A stretch of DNA of 64,000 bases. Source: Acidobacteriota bacterium (GTDB taxonomy: Bacteria; Acidobacteriota; UBA6911). The first letter of the stretch is position 1, and each line of letters starts with the position of its first letter. The notes below the pieces were generated by a model. It worked only from the letters and a program-made list of their open reading frames with translations. It was not told where the DNA came from and ran no database searches. The stretch covers positions 1 through 64,000 of the forward strand of contig JAFGIY010000258.1 of NCBI GenBank assembly GCA_016929335.1, written 5' to 3'. Shown piece by piece: positions 36,048 to 44,283 of this stretch. The position numbers and the translations under genes are program-made.

Positions 36048-37442
36048 ATGGGAGAAGAGCTTCTGGTTGTGGATGATGAACCGCAGATGCTTATCGCCAT
36101 CAATGAAACCCTCCGGCGCAGTGGATATTCCATTACAACTGCGGGGAGTGGCATGGAGGCGATTCGAAGGCTGAAAGAGAAGTACTATCAGCTTGTTATC
36201 ACGGATATGCGGATGCCGGAGATAAGCGGCCTTGATCTCCTCAGGAAAGTTAAGAACCTGGCGCCGCAGACTCCAGTCATTCTTCTGACGGCATATGGCA
36301 CGATTCAGAACGCCGTCGATGCCATGAGGGATGGAGCCTATGATTATCTTCTGAAGCCCTTTTCTTCTGATGCCCTTGAACATATTGTCCGCAGAGCCCT
36401 GGATTCCGTGCCCCGGAAGCTGGAAAAAGTATCCCATGAGATTATTACTCAGGATCCCAGATTTTCCCGCACTCTTGAGCAGGCCGGCCAGGCTGCATTA
36501 AGCACGGCCACTATCCTGATTGAGGCGGAAAGCGGAACGGGGAAAGAGCTGCTCGCGCGGATGATCCATATGAAAAGCCCTCGCAATGCAGGCCCGTTTG
36601 TGGCGGTAAATTGCGCGGCTCTTCCGGAGAATCTGCTCGAAAGCGAATTATTTGGGTTTGAAAAAGGAGCTTTTACCGGAGCGAACGTCTCCAAGCCCGG
36701 AAAGTTCGAACTGGCAAGCCGGGGAACCCTGTTGCTGGATGAAATCGGTGAGATGGCACCGATTCTTCAAGCCAAATTGCTGCGCGTGCTGCAGGAAAAA
36801 GAAATAGACCGTATCGGGGGAAAGGATCCGATCGACATTGATGTGCGCGTCATTGCCACAACGAACAGGGATCTCCAGGCACTGGTTAAAAATGAGGGTT
36901 TTCGAGAAGATCTTTATTACCGTCTGAATGTGGTTCGTCTGACCATTCCGCCGCTTCGTGAGAGGAGCTTGGATATTCCGTTGCTCGCGGACCTTTTCTG
37001 CAAGCGCTACGCCAAAAGCTTTGGGAAGCAGGGTATAGACATAAGTGCCGAAGCATTGGAACAACTCAGCCGGCATGACTGGCCTGGGAATGTCCGGGAG
37101 CTCGAGAATATGATCCAGCGCGCTGTTACCCTCTGCGCCGGTTCGACAATAAGACCCGAGGATCTTCATTTGTCGGCGTCCCATGCCATTCCTGCTGCCA
37201 GACCAGAGCAATCCAAACCTGCCGAATTGGGATATTCGGCCGGAGTCACAATGCGGGAAATGGAGCGTCAACTGATCTGCAGGACTCTGGAGGACATGCA
37301 GGGAAACAGAACGAGAGCGGCCAAATGCCTCGGCATCAGCCTGCGAACGCTGCGAAATAAACTGAATGAGTTCGGATTGCAGGACAGGCAAAATCTGCCC
37401 ACTCTCCAGCTACAGTCTAAGGAGGGCAATTGCGCCGGCTGA
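36048..37442 (+). CDS. NtrC-family flagellar regulator (FlrC/FleR-like)
   Basis: A 464-residue response regulator. The receiver (about 3-120) has D53 in ITDMRMPE. The AAA+ sigma-54 activation domain (about 140-365) has Walker A AESGTGKE, an intact GAFTGA loop (FGFEKGAFTGANVSKPG), Walker B GTLLLDEIGEM and the NVRELENMIQ arm. The C-terminal Fis helix-turn-helix (about 405-450) has RTRAAKCLGISLRTLRNKL. It is co-transcribed with the kinase, and the flgB sigma-54 promoter begins about 110 bp downstream. It is the best candidate for activator of the six sigma-54 promoters in this window. Confidence 0.92.
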   Translation: MGEELLVVDDEPQMLIAINETLRRSGYSITTAGSGMEAIRRLKEKYYQLVITDMRMPEISGLDLLRKVKNLAPQTPVILLTAYGTIQNAVDAMRDGAYDYLLKPFSSDALEHIVRRALDSVPRKLEKVSHEIITQDPRFSRTLEQAGQAALSTATILIEAESGTGKELLARMIHMKSPRNAGPFVAVNCAALPENLLESELFGFEKGAFTGANVSKPGKFELASRGTLLLDEIGEMAPILQAKLLRVLQEKEIDRIGGKDPIDIDVRVIATTNRDLQALVKNEGFREDLYYRLNVVRLTIPPLRERSLDIPLLADLFCKRYAKSFGKQGIDISAEALEQLSRHDWPGNVRELENMIQRAVTLCAGSTIRPEDLHLSASHAIPAARPEQSKPAELGYSAGVTMREMERQLICRTLEDMQGNRTRAAKCLGISLRTLRNKLNEFGLQDRQNLPTLQLQSKEGNCAG

Positions 37443-37555
37443 ATCTGTCCCGGGCGCAGCCAATCTGATATTGGCCTGAAAAGACAAGCCATTCCGCTGC
37501 TCCGGACCGGCTAAAGACTATGCCGAACGGAGGATGTTCCATTGGAGATAAATGC

Positions 37556-37570
37556 TGGCACAATATTTGC
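37556..37570 (+). promoter_or_regulatory. sigma-54 promoter of the flgB operon
   Basis: TGGCAC-AATAT-TTGC is a full match to the sigma-54 consensus. The predicted start near 37581 lies about 35 bp before the flgB ATG at 37616. It probably drives flgB through fliK, as the genes that follow are tightly packed. Confidence 0.88.
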
Positions 37571-37615
37571 TTTTATTTGGGGCCCGCTCGATCTGAGAGG
37601 CTAAGGAAGAATCGA

Positions 37616-38026
37616 ATGAAACTGGATTTCTTTCAAAATCAAACAATTGACGCGATGGAAGCCTTCATGACACGACTTTCGCAGCGTCAGCAAATTGTCG
37701 TTTCAAACCTTTCCAACATCGATACTCCCGGATTTAAAACAAAAGACATAACTTTTCACGCCACGATGCAGGAACTGCTTTCGCAAAAACCGATTGGCCT
37801 TCACACCGAACGCCCGGAGCATGCTTCCGGCGCGATGCATTTTTTCCCCCAACCTCAAGCTTTTGAAGTTCAGGGCCTGCCTTCTCGCGAGGATCAGAAC
37901 AATGTGGATCTTGACCGGGAGTTGTTGAAACTGAGTCAGACATCTTTTTCTTACTCCTTAATAACCGAATTGTTGCGGGGAAAGTTCCGCACCATAGCAA
38001 GCAGCATCAAAGAAGGGAATGCCTAA
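37616..38026 (+). CDS. flgB: flagellar proximal rod protein FlgB
   Basis: A 136-residue proximal rod subunit. It has the rod/hook N-terminal motif RQQIVVSNLSNIDTPGFKTKD (about 22-42) and C-terminal helix LLKLSQTSFSYSLITELLRG. ATG 37616 follows AAGGAAG. The in-frame extension upstream to 37520 would run through the sigma-54 promoter and is rejected. The stop overlaps the flgC start by one base. Confidence 0.94.
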   Translation: MKLDFFQNQTIDAMEAFMTRLSQRQQIVVSNLSNIDTPGFKTKDITFHATMQELLSQKPIGLHTERPEHASGAMHFFPQPQAFEVQGLPSREDQNNVDLDRELLKLSQTSFSYSLITELLRGKFRTIASSIKEGNA

Positions 38027-38451
38027 TGAGTCTACTAACCGCTATTGAGGTAGGGGCATCCGGACTTACCGCTCAACGCAGAAGGTTGGAGGTTTTGGTC
38101 AGCAATCTGGTCAATGCCAATACGACCCATCCCGCAGGCACAGAGCCCTATCGCCGGAAAGATGTGGTTTTTACGGCGACAAATCCGGAAGTGCCGTTTG
38201 GGGTTGCCCTGGATGATGCGGTGCAGGGAGTCGAATTGTCCGGCATCGTAACGGATCAAAGCGATCCGATCAAGAAGCATGATCCGAGTCACCCGCATGC
38301 AGACAAAGAAGGATACGTATACTATCCGAACATAAATGCCATGGAAGAAATGGTTAACGTGTTGTCGGCCACACGATCGTATGAGGCAAACCTTCAAGCG
38401 GTAAATATGGCTAAGGAAATGCAGCAAAGGACATTGGAAATACTCCGATAG
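38026..38451 (+). CDS. flgC: flagellar proximal rod protein FlgC
   Basis: A 141-residue rod protein with AIEVGASGLTAQRRRLEVLVSNLVNANTTH at the N-terminus. The FlgC C-terminal motif YYPNINAMEEMVNVLSATRSYEANLQAVN is present. It is coupled to flgB by a TAATG junction and followed by fliE after 10 bp. Confidence 0.95.
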   Translation: MSLLTAIEVGASGLTAQRRRLEVLVSNLVNANTTHPAGTEPYRRKDVVFTATNPEVPFGVALDDAVQGVELSGIVTDQSDPIKKHDPSHPHADKEGYVYYPNINAMEEMVNVLSATRSYEANLQAVNMAKEMQQRTLEILR

Positions 38452-38461
38452 AGGAAGCCAG

Positions 38462-38770
38462 ATGGAACAAATCATGATTGGTCCGCTCAATCCAAATCTG
38501 CAGGTACCGGAAGTCCGCGTTCCGCAAAAGGGCGGAAACGATAAAAGCGGGACGGGTTTTGGGGAAATATTAAAGGATGCAATTTCCACGGCAAATGAGC
38601 TTCAGAAACAGTCGGATCAGGAAATACAGAAGCTCATGACCGGTGAATCACAGGATCTGCATACCACCGTGATCGCAATGCAAAAGGCCGATCTCTCATT
38701 TCAAATGATGATGCAGGTCCGAAACAAGATCGTGCAGGCTTATCAAGAAATCATGCGTATGCAGATCTGA
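38462..38770 (+). CDS. fliE: flagellar hook-basal body protein FliE
   Basis: The 102-residue junction protein between the MS ring and the rod. FGEILKDAISTANELQKQS (about 31-49) and the C-terminal signature LHTTVIAMQKADLSFQMMMQVRNK (about 65-88) are diagnostic. It sits between flgC and fliF as usual. Confidence 0.93.
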   Translation: MEQIMIGPLNPNLQVPEVRVPQKGGNDKSGTGFGEILKDAISTANELQKQSDQEIQKLMTGESQDLHTTVIAMQKADLSFQMMMQVRNKIVQAYQEIMRMQI

Positions 38771-38823
38771 TCAACTGTTAAAGCGATACAGCATTCAATC
38801 CGCGACTGTATGGAGTATCGAAA

Positions 38824-40590
38824 ATGCCCGGCAACCGGCCCAACTTTGTAAATCAGCTTCTCGAAATGTGGTCGCGGCTTCTTTGGCCGCAACGGCTTAG
38901 CATCCTGTTCTTCGGACTTCTCGGCATCGTGTTGATCGGTTCTGTTGTTTACTTCATGAACCGGGTTGAATACGAGCCTCTCTACCGGGATTTGGATCCG
39001 GAGGACGCCAAGGCGATCGCCGATAAACTGGATTCGGAAAAGAGGAAATATATTGTCCGCGGAACTTCCATCCTTGTTGCCGGCTCCGAAAATGAAATCA
39101 ACAAGCTGCGCATGGATATTTCCGGCTCCGGCCTCGGGCGAAGCGGCAAAATCGGATATGAGATCTTCGACAAAAACCAGTTCGGCATGACCGATTTTAC
39201 CGAACAGGTAAATCTCCAGCGTGCTCTGGAAGGAGAACTGGCGCGAACAATTTGCAGCCTGACCGAAATTCATAAGGCAAGGGTTCATATTGTTCTCCCA
39301 AAGGATTCTCTTTTCGAAGAGAAGGCGGAAGCGGCAAAGGCAAGCGTTGTCCTTACCCTCAAACAGAGCGCTGAGCTTTCCAAATCCAGTGTTGCCGGCA
39401 TCAAGGGTGTTGTTGCCGGCGCCGTGCCCGGATTGCGTACGCACAATGTCTCGATTGTGGATGACGAGGGACATTTCCTTTCGCAGTCGGTGGAATCGGG
39501 CGATGCCGCCCGGGCGGAAATGGAATCCGGAATCCGGGAACAGCTTGAAAGAGAAATGGCGGGCAAAGTTGTCTCGATTCTTGAGCCGCTGGTAGGAAAA
39601 GGGAATGTTCATGCCAATGCTTCGATTGCGCTGGACTTCAATACAACCGAACAGACGGAAGAGACTATCAATCCGAATTCACCCGTAATCCTCAGCCAGC
39701 AGAAGAGTGAAGAGCGCGCCGGGAACTCCGGCGGTCCCTCCGGCATACCGGGCACGCAGTCCAATCTTGGGATGAATGTCCCTCAAAGCTCGGGTTCCGC
39801 GATGGAGCGTGTGCGCCAGAGTGAGGTGACCAATTATGAAGTAAGCAAAACGGTGCGGCACACAATTCAGCCGAAGGGGACGGTGCAAAGATTATCAGTC
39901 GCCGTAATTCTGGACCACAAAACCATCTATCAGAAAGCAAAGGACGGGAAGGTTTCCTCCAGGCTTGAGCCGCGCTCGCAGAAAGATCTCGACGCGTATC
40001 GCGAACTCGTGTTGGCTGCGGTAGGATATGATGCGCAGCGCGGAGATCTGGTTACCATCGAAAATGTGCCTTTTTATTCGGAATCAAGGCCGGAGGAACC
40101 TCAACCCGCCACCCCGTGGTATGTCAAGCGTCAGGTTTATCTCATGCCTGCGATGAAGTACGGATCCCTCCTTATCCTGTTTTTACTGGTCTACTTCATA
40201 ATCTTCCGCCCGATTCGCAAGAGAGCATTCCAGGCCATATCCTATGCCGCGCTCGGTCCGGGCGTATCCGGTGAAACTCTGCTGGCCGGATCCGAAGGCG
40301 CCGCAAAGGCTCTCCCTGGAGCGACGCATCCCGAGGAGATAGCAGCCGCAGGCGCCGGAGGCGTGGCCGGAAGTCTGCCTGCCGGCGAAGGCGGCCTGGG
40401 CGAAGAAGAGGGATCTATTGAGGCGGTAAGCGATGAACAGATTGAACGCGAATTGATGAAAGAAGCGAGTGCCATTGATACAGGCGGCCGAAAGTTCGCC
40501 GCTATGAAGAAAAAGCTGGTGGATAAAGCAAAAAAGGACCCTGAAATGGTTTCGCAGCTGATTCGATCCTTGCTTCGAGAGAGGGTATAA
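38824..40590 (+). CDS. fliF: flagellar M-ring protein FliF
   Basis: The MS-ring protein, 588 residues. A transmembrane helix is at about 25-45 (LSILFFGLLGIVLIGSVVYF). Two ring-building modules follow (about 50-235), including LYRDLDPEDAKAIADKLDS and GMTDFTEQVNLQRALEGELARTI. The collar region is at about 245-350. A second helix is at about 450-468 (YGSLLILFLLVYFIIF), and a cytoplasmic FliG-binding tail ends AKKDPEMVSQLIRSLLRER. A Gly/Ala/Glu-rich linker (about 480-530) precedes the tail. Confidence 0.95.
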   Translation: MPGNRPNFVNQLLEMWSRLLWPQRLSILFFGLLGIVLIGSVVYFMNRVEYEPLYRDLDPEDAKAIADKLDSEKRKYIVRGTSILVAGSENEINKLRMDISGSGLGRSGKIGYEIFDKNQFGMTDFTEQVNLQRALEGELARTICSLTEIHKARVHIVLPKDSLFEEKAEAAKASVVLTLKQSAELSKSSVAGIKGVVAGAVPGLRTHNVSIVDDEGHFLSQSVESGDAARAEMESGIREQLEREMAGKVVSILEPLVGKGNVHANASIALDFNTTEQTEETINPNSPVILSQQKSEERAGNSGGPSGIPGTQSNLGMNVPQSSGSAMERVRQSEVTNYEVSKTVRHTIQPKGTVQRLSVAVILDHKTIYQKAKDGKVSSRLEPRSQKDLDAYRELVLAAVGYDAQRGDLVTIENVPFYSESRPEEPQPATPWYVKRQVYLMPAMKYGSLLILFLLVYFIIFRPIRKRAFQAISYAALGPGVSGETLLAGSEGAAKALPGATHPEEIAAAGAGGVAGSLPAGEGGLGEEEGSIEAVSDEQIERELMKEASAIDTGGRKFAAMKKKLVDKAKKDPEMVSQLIRSLLRERV

Positions 40591-40592
40591 GC

Positions 40593-41612
40593 GTGCCTCA
40601 TCCAAATACACATATAGCAGGTGCAAGAAGAGCGGCGATTCTGATGGTCCTGTTGGGCGATGAGGCCAGTGCCGGGGTTTTCCGCTTCATGCAGGAAGAT
40701 GAGATACAGGAAATCAGCAGAGAAATTTCGCGACTCGGAGAAATAAATCCGGAAGTCGCTGAGGCTATTATGGAGGATTTCTACCGCCTGACTCTGGCAC
40801 AGACCTTTCTGGCTCGAGGCGGTCCCGACTTTGCAAAGAAGCTTCTGGTCAAAGCCTTCGGAATGGAAGCATCCAAGAAGCTTTTGGACTATCTCAATAT
40901 TTCGCTCCAGAGTACCCTGGTCGGATTTGACAATCTTCAGAAAGCGGATCCGGTTCAATTATCCAAATTCATCCAGTCTGAACAGCCTCAGACCATTGCC
41001 CTAGTCCTGGCACATCTGAATTCTTCGCAGGCCGCAGCGCTTTTGAGCTCATTGCCCGCGGCTCTTAGGGCGGACGTCGTTATGCGTATGGCCAACCTCG
41101 AGCAGATCTCTCCGGATGTCATCAGCAAAATAACCTCCATCCTGGAGCAGAAACTTCGTTCCCTCGGGGATTTCAGCCGTGAATCCTATGGCGGAATCCG
41201 GGCTGTTGCGGAGCTGATCAATCGCATGGAGACCAAATCGGCTGCAGCCATTCTGGAAAAGGTGGAGAGTGAAAATCCTGCACTGGCGCTTAGTATTCGA
41301 AATCTGATGTTCGTTTTTGATGACGTGCTTCTCATCGATGATCAGGGAATGCGCGAGATCCTGCAACGCGTGGATAAGAAGGCGCTTACTATCGCTCTGA
41401 AGGGAACAAGCGAAGAGCTTCGAAATCAGTTCTTCCGGAATATGTCAAGCCGTGCAGTGGAGATGATGCGGGAAGATATGGATGTCCTGGGCCCGGTGAA
41501 GGTACGGGACGTTGAAACCGCGCAGCAGCAGATTGTCAGCGTTATCCGCAAGCTCGATGAGAGCGGCGTTATCAGCCTCAAGGGCGGCGGCGGTGATGAA
41601 TACATCAACTAA
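40593..41612 (+). CDS. fliG: flagellar motor switch protein FliG
   Basis: A 339-residue switch protein that receives torque from the stator. The N-terminal domain binds FliF (RRAAILMVLLGDEASAGVFR). The middle has the EHPQ-like motif, here SEQPQTIALVLAHL. The C-terminal domain carries the charged torque helix (about 275-305: DDQGMREILQRVDKKALTIALKGTSEEL). The start is GTG 40593 with GAGAGGG upstream. It lies 2 bp after fliF. Confidence 0.95.
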   Translation: MPHPNTHIAGARRAAILMVLLGDEASAGVFRFMQEDEIQEISREISRLGEINPEVAEAIMEDFYRLTLAQTFLARGGPDFAKKLLVKAFGMEASKKLLDYLNISLQSTLVGFDNLQKADPVQLSKFIQSEQPQTIALVLAHLNSSQAAALLSSLPAALRADVVMRMANLEQISPDVISKITSILEQKLRSLGDFSRESYGGIRAVAELINRMETKSAAAILEKVESENPALALSIRNLMFVFDDVLLIDDQGMREILQRVDKKALTIALKGTSEELRNQFFRNMSSRAVEMMREDMDVLGPVKVRDVETAQQQIVSVIRKLDESGVISLKGGGGDEYIN

Positions 41613-41731
41613 TCTGAGATTTTCGATTGAACTCCAAAACACCGATCCGATAGGTTTGCCGTCCAACCGGTCGTCGGATTCAGTTCGTCACTTCAATCGT
41701 CAATCTTAAATCATCAATCGAAAATGCCAAA

Positions 41732-42421
41732 ATGTCGCCGAAAGTCATAAAGCAGGGTACCGAACGGGCCTTAGCCGTTCAGCAAGTTTCCTTTTCTGAG
41801 AACTTTTCAGATCTCGCGCTGCCTGCAGAGCAGCCATCCTGGCCGGACCTTGCAGCAAATCCGGCAACCGCAGTCGCCGAGCTTGCACCTGACGCCGAAC
41901 CGGCTGCGCCTTCCATAGACCTGGCACAACTTGAAAAAACAGCCTATGAAAACGGTTTCCGTCAGGGCGAGAAGGCCGGCATGGAGATTGCCGAGCGCAA
42001 GATGGAATCGGTCATGAAACGATATTCAGAGTCCATTCTTGATATCAGAAAGCTTCGGGTTTCTCTCTATAGCCAGATTGAGCTTGAAGTGGTGAAGCTG
42101 GCCATTGCCGTGGCAAAAAAGATCGTGCACAGAGAAATACAGGTTGATCGGGATATCATTCAGACCCTGGTGCGTGTGGCACTCAGTCATGTCGCCGAAA
42201 AATCTGCCGTCACCATTCACCTTAATCCTGTGGACTACGGCTACCTCATGGAATGCCGCGGGGAACTGTCGCAATCCGAAGGGCGCGACATTGCTCTGCT
42301 GGCTGACAAATCCGTGGAACGAGGAGGCTGTCTCATCCAAACGGAATGCGGTGACATCGATGCGAGGATCGAAGAGGAATTCCGTGAAGTGGAGCACGCA
42401 TTCTTTGAGGGTTTGAAATAA
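41732..42421 (+). CDS. fliH: flagellar assembly protein FliH
   Basis: A 229-residue negative regulator and stator of the FliI export ATPase. After a variable Pro/Ala-rich N-terminus (1-70) it shows YENGFRQGEKAGMEIAERKME (about 70-90), a heptad-like GxxxG-type segment, and a C-terminal domain EVVKLAIAVAKKIVHREIQV. This domain resembles the V/F-ATPase delta/E subunits. A gap of 119 bp separates it from fliG; it overlaps fliI closely (1 bp between). Confidence 0.85.
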   Translation: MSPKVIKQGTERALAVQQVSFSENFSDLALPAEQPSWPDLAANPATAVAELAPDAEPAAPSIDLAQLEKTAYENGFRQGEKAGMEIAERKMESVMKRYSESILDIRKLRVSLYSQIELEVVKLAIAVAKKIVHREIQVDRDIIQTLVRVALSHVAEKSAVTIHLNPVDYGYLMECRGELSQSEGRDIALLADKSVERGGCLIQTECGDIDARIEEEFREVEHAFFEGLK

Positions 42422-42422
42422 G

Positions 42423-43754
42423 ATGAGCGGCTCGGAATTAAATCTCAGCAGCTATTTCCATAAACTGAATGAACTGGATCCGATCAAAGCCATTGGTTCC
42501 GTTAAAAGGGCCGTCGGTCTGGTTGTGGAATCGCTCGGCCCGCCGGTATCGGTGGGCGAGCTTTGCGAGGTGGGCGGCAGCGATCGTGAGGGCGGAAGCA
42601 TTCCGGCTGAAGTCGTAGGATTCAAAGACAACTATGTTATTTCGATGCCCTTATACAAAGTCCATGGTGTGAAGCTTGGCGACAGAGTGGTATGCCGAAA
42701 AAAGAAGGCTGCCGTTTCAGTCGGACCGTCTCTTCTGGGCCGCGTCGTGAATGCTCTCGGAGACCCTATCGATGATAAAGGTCCCATTGATGCACGCCTG
42801 GAATATCCCATACAACCTTCTGAAACCAATCCGCTGGCACGCAAGAATATTGATGAAAGACTCGGCACCGGAATCCGGGCGATTGATGGCGCCCTGACTT
42901 GCGGCAAAGGCCAGCGTATCGGCATCTTCGGCGGCAGCGGAGTCGGGAAAAGCACTCTGCTTGGAATGATGGCCCGGTATACATCCGCGGATATTAATGT
43001 AATCAGTCTCGTGGGTGAACGCGGCCGTGAGGTGCGGGGATTTATCGAAAAGGATCTGGGGGAAGAAGGGCTGAAGCGATCCGTTGTCGTCGTTTCGACA
43101 TCCGACCAGCCTCCTCTGCTGCGCATTCGGGCCGCTCTCGTTGCCACGACAATGGCCGAATATTTCCGTGATCTGGGCAAAGATGTGCTCCTGGTAATGG
43201 ATTCCGTGACCCGTTTTGCCATGGCTCAGCGCGAAGTGGGCCTTGCTGCAGGAGAACCCCCATCGTCCAAAGGCTATACACCTTCCGTGTTCGCTTTGCT
43301 GCCGCGCCTGCTGGAAAGAGCGGGCAATTACATGTCCGGAGGGAGCATAACGGGTTTCTACACTGTCCTGGTGGAAGGCGACGATATGACCGAGCCCATC
43401 GCGGATGCGGTTCGATCGCTGCTGGATGGACACATCGTCCTGAGCCGGGAACTTGCCTGGCGGAATCACTATCCCTGCATCGACATCCTTTCCAGCATCA
43501 GCCGTCTCATGCCCGAACTCGTAAAACAGAGCTATTTGCAGAAAGCAGGAAAAATCAGAGAACTGCTTTCCACATATCGGAAAGCCGAGGACATGCTCAA
43601 CATTGGCGCATATGCCAAAGGGAGCAATCCCAAAATAGATCTTGCCTTGAGAAAAATGGATGCAATCAATTCCTTTTTGATCCAGCGAAGCGATGAACGG
43701 GTCAGCCTGGACCAGGCATTTGCCGGAATCGAAGAAATTACCAAGGATTGTTGA
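42423..43754 (+). CDS. fliI: flagellum-specific ATP synthase FliI
   Basis: The 443-residue hexameric ATPase of the flagellar type III export apparatus. Walker A is GIFGGSGVGKSTLLGMMAR (about 168). Other motifs are VISLVGERGREVRGFIEKDL, LLVMDSVTRFAMAQREVGLA (Walker B, about 257) and SKGYTPSVFALLPRLLERAG. These match the F1-beta-like family and separate it from true ATP synthase beta. It lies between fliH and fliJ. Confidence 0.96.
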   Translation: MSGSELNLSSYFHKLNELDPIKAIGSVKRAVGLVVESLGPPVSVGELCEVGGSDREGGSIPAEVVGFKDNYVISMPLYKVHGVKLGDRVVCRKKKAAVSVGPSLLGRVVNALGDPIDDKGPIDARLEYPIQPSETNPLARKNIDERLGTGIRAIDGALTCGKGQRIGIFGGSGVGKSTLLGMMARYTSADINVISLVGERGREVRGFIEKDLGEEGLKRSVVVVSTSDQPPLLRIRAALVATTMAEYFRDLGKDVLLVMDSVTRFAMAQREVGLAAGEPPSSKGYTPSVFALLPRLLERAGNYMSGGSITGFYTVLVEGDDMTEPIADAVRSLLDGHIVLSRELAWRNHYPCIDILSSISRLMPELVKQSYLQKAGKIRELLSTYRKAEDMLNIGAYAKGSNPKIDLALRKMDAINSFLIQRSDERVSLDQAFAGIEEITKDC

Positions 43755-43755
43755 T

Positions 43756-44259
43756 TTGCCTAAATTTACCTTTACTCTTGAAACCTTGTTGCGGCACCGG
43801 GAGGATATCGAGCAGCGGGAACGTGATGAACTGTTCCGAATTACCTACAAATATCAAGTAGAACTCGATCACCGAAACGGCCTCACGGCAAGCTTCCACG
43901 AAACAATGCAGGAGATCGCACTCAAGTACGAAAACAACACCATTGATCCGGAATTGGCATGGTCCTACCGCTATCTCAATCGTTTGACCTATGAAATCGG
44001 TGAATCTGACAAACGACTGGCGCAGCTGCAGTCTGAGATTCAGGCGCAAAAAGTAATTGTGATTGAGGCTTCAAAGAAGCGAAAGACGCTCTCTTCCATG
44101 AAAGCAAAAAAGGAAAAAGAATTCATTTTGGCGGTGGAAAAACAGGAACAAAAGGAAATAGATGAAATTGTCGTCACACGTTATGCAGTGCCCGGATCCA
44201 GGCAGGAGGGCTCTGCGCTGATTCTCCAATCTGGACAGACGGAAAAACATGAGCGGTAA
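43756..44259 (+). CDS. fliJ: flagellar export protein FliJ
   Basis: A 167-residue coiled-coil stalk of the export ATPase, the equivalent of the F1 gamma subunit. It begins PKFTFTLETLLRHREDIEQRE, the usual FliJ N-terminus, and is helical throughout. The start is TTG 43756, one base after the fliI stop, with AAGGA upstream. An ATG at 43693 in the same frame would overlap fliI by 62 bp and is less likely. Confidence 0.88.
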   Translation: MPKFTFTLETLLRHREDIEQRERDELFRITYKYQVELDHRNGLTASFHETMQEIALKYENNTIDPELAWSYRYLNRLTYEIGESDKRLAQLQSEIQAQKVIVIEASKKRKTLSSMKAKKEKEFILAVEKQEQKEIDEIVVTRYAVPGSRQEGSALILQSGQTEKHER

Positions 44260-44283
44260 CCATTAGTGACGGGCGGGAGCATT

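Noticed and set aside
44266-44283. GTG start for fliK
   Set aside because: The ATG at 44284 has a better placed GGGAG and is the more usual codon.
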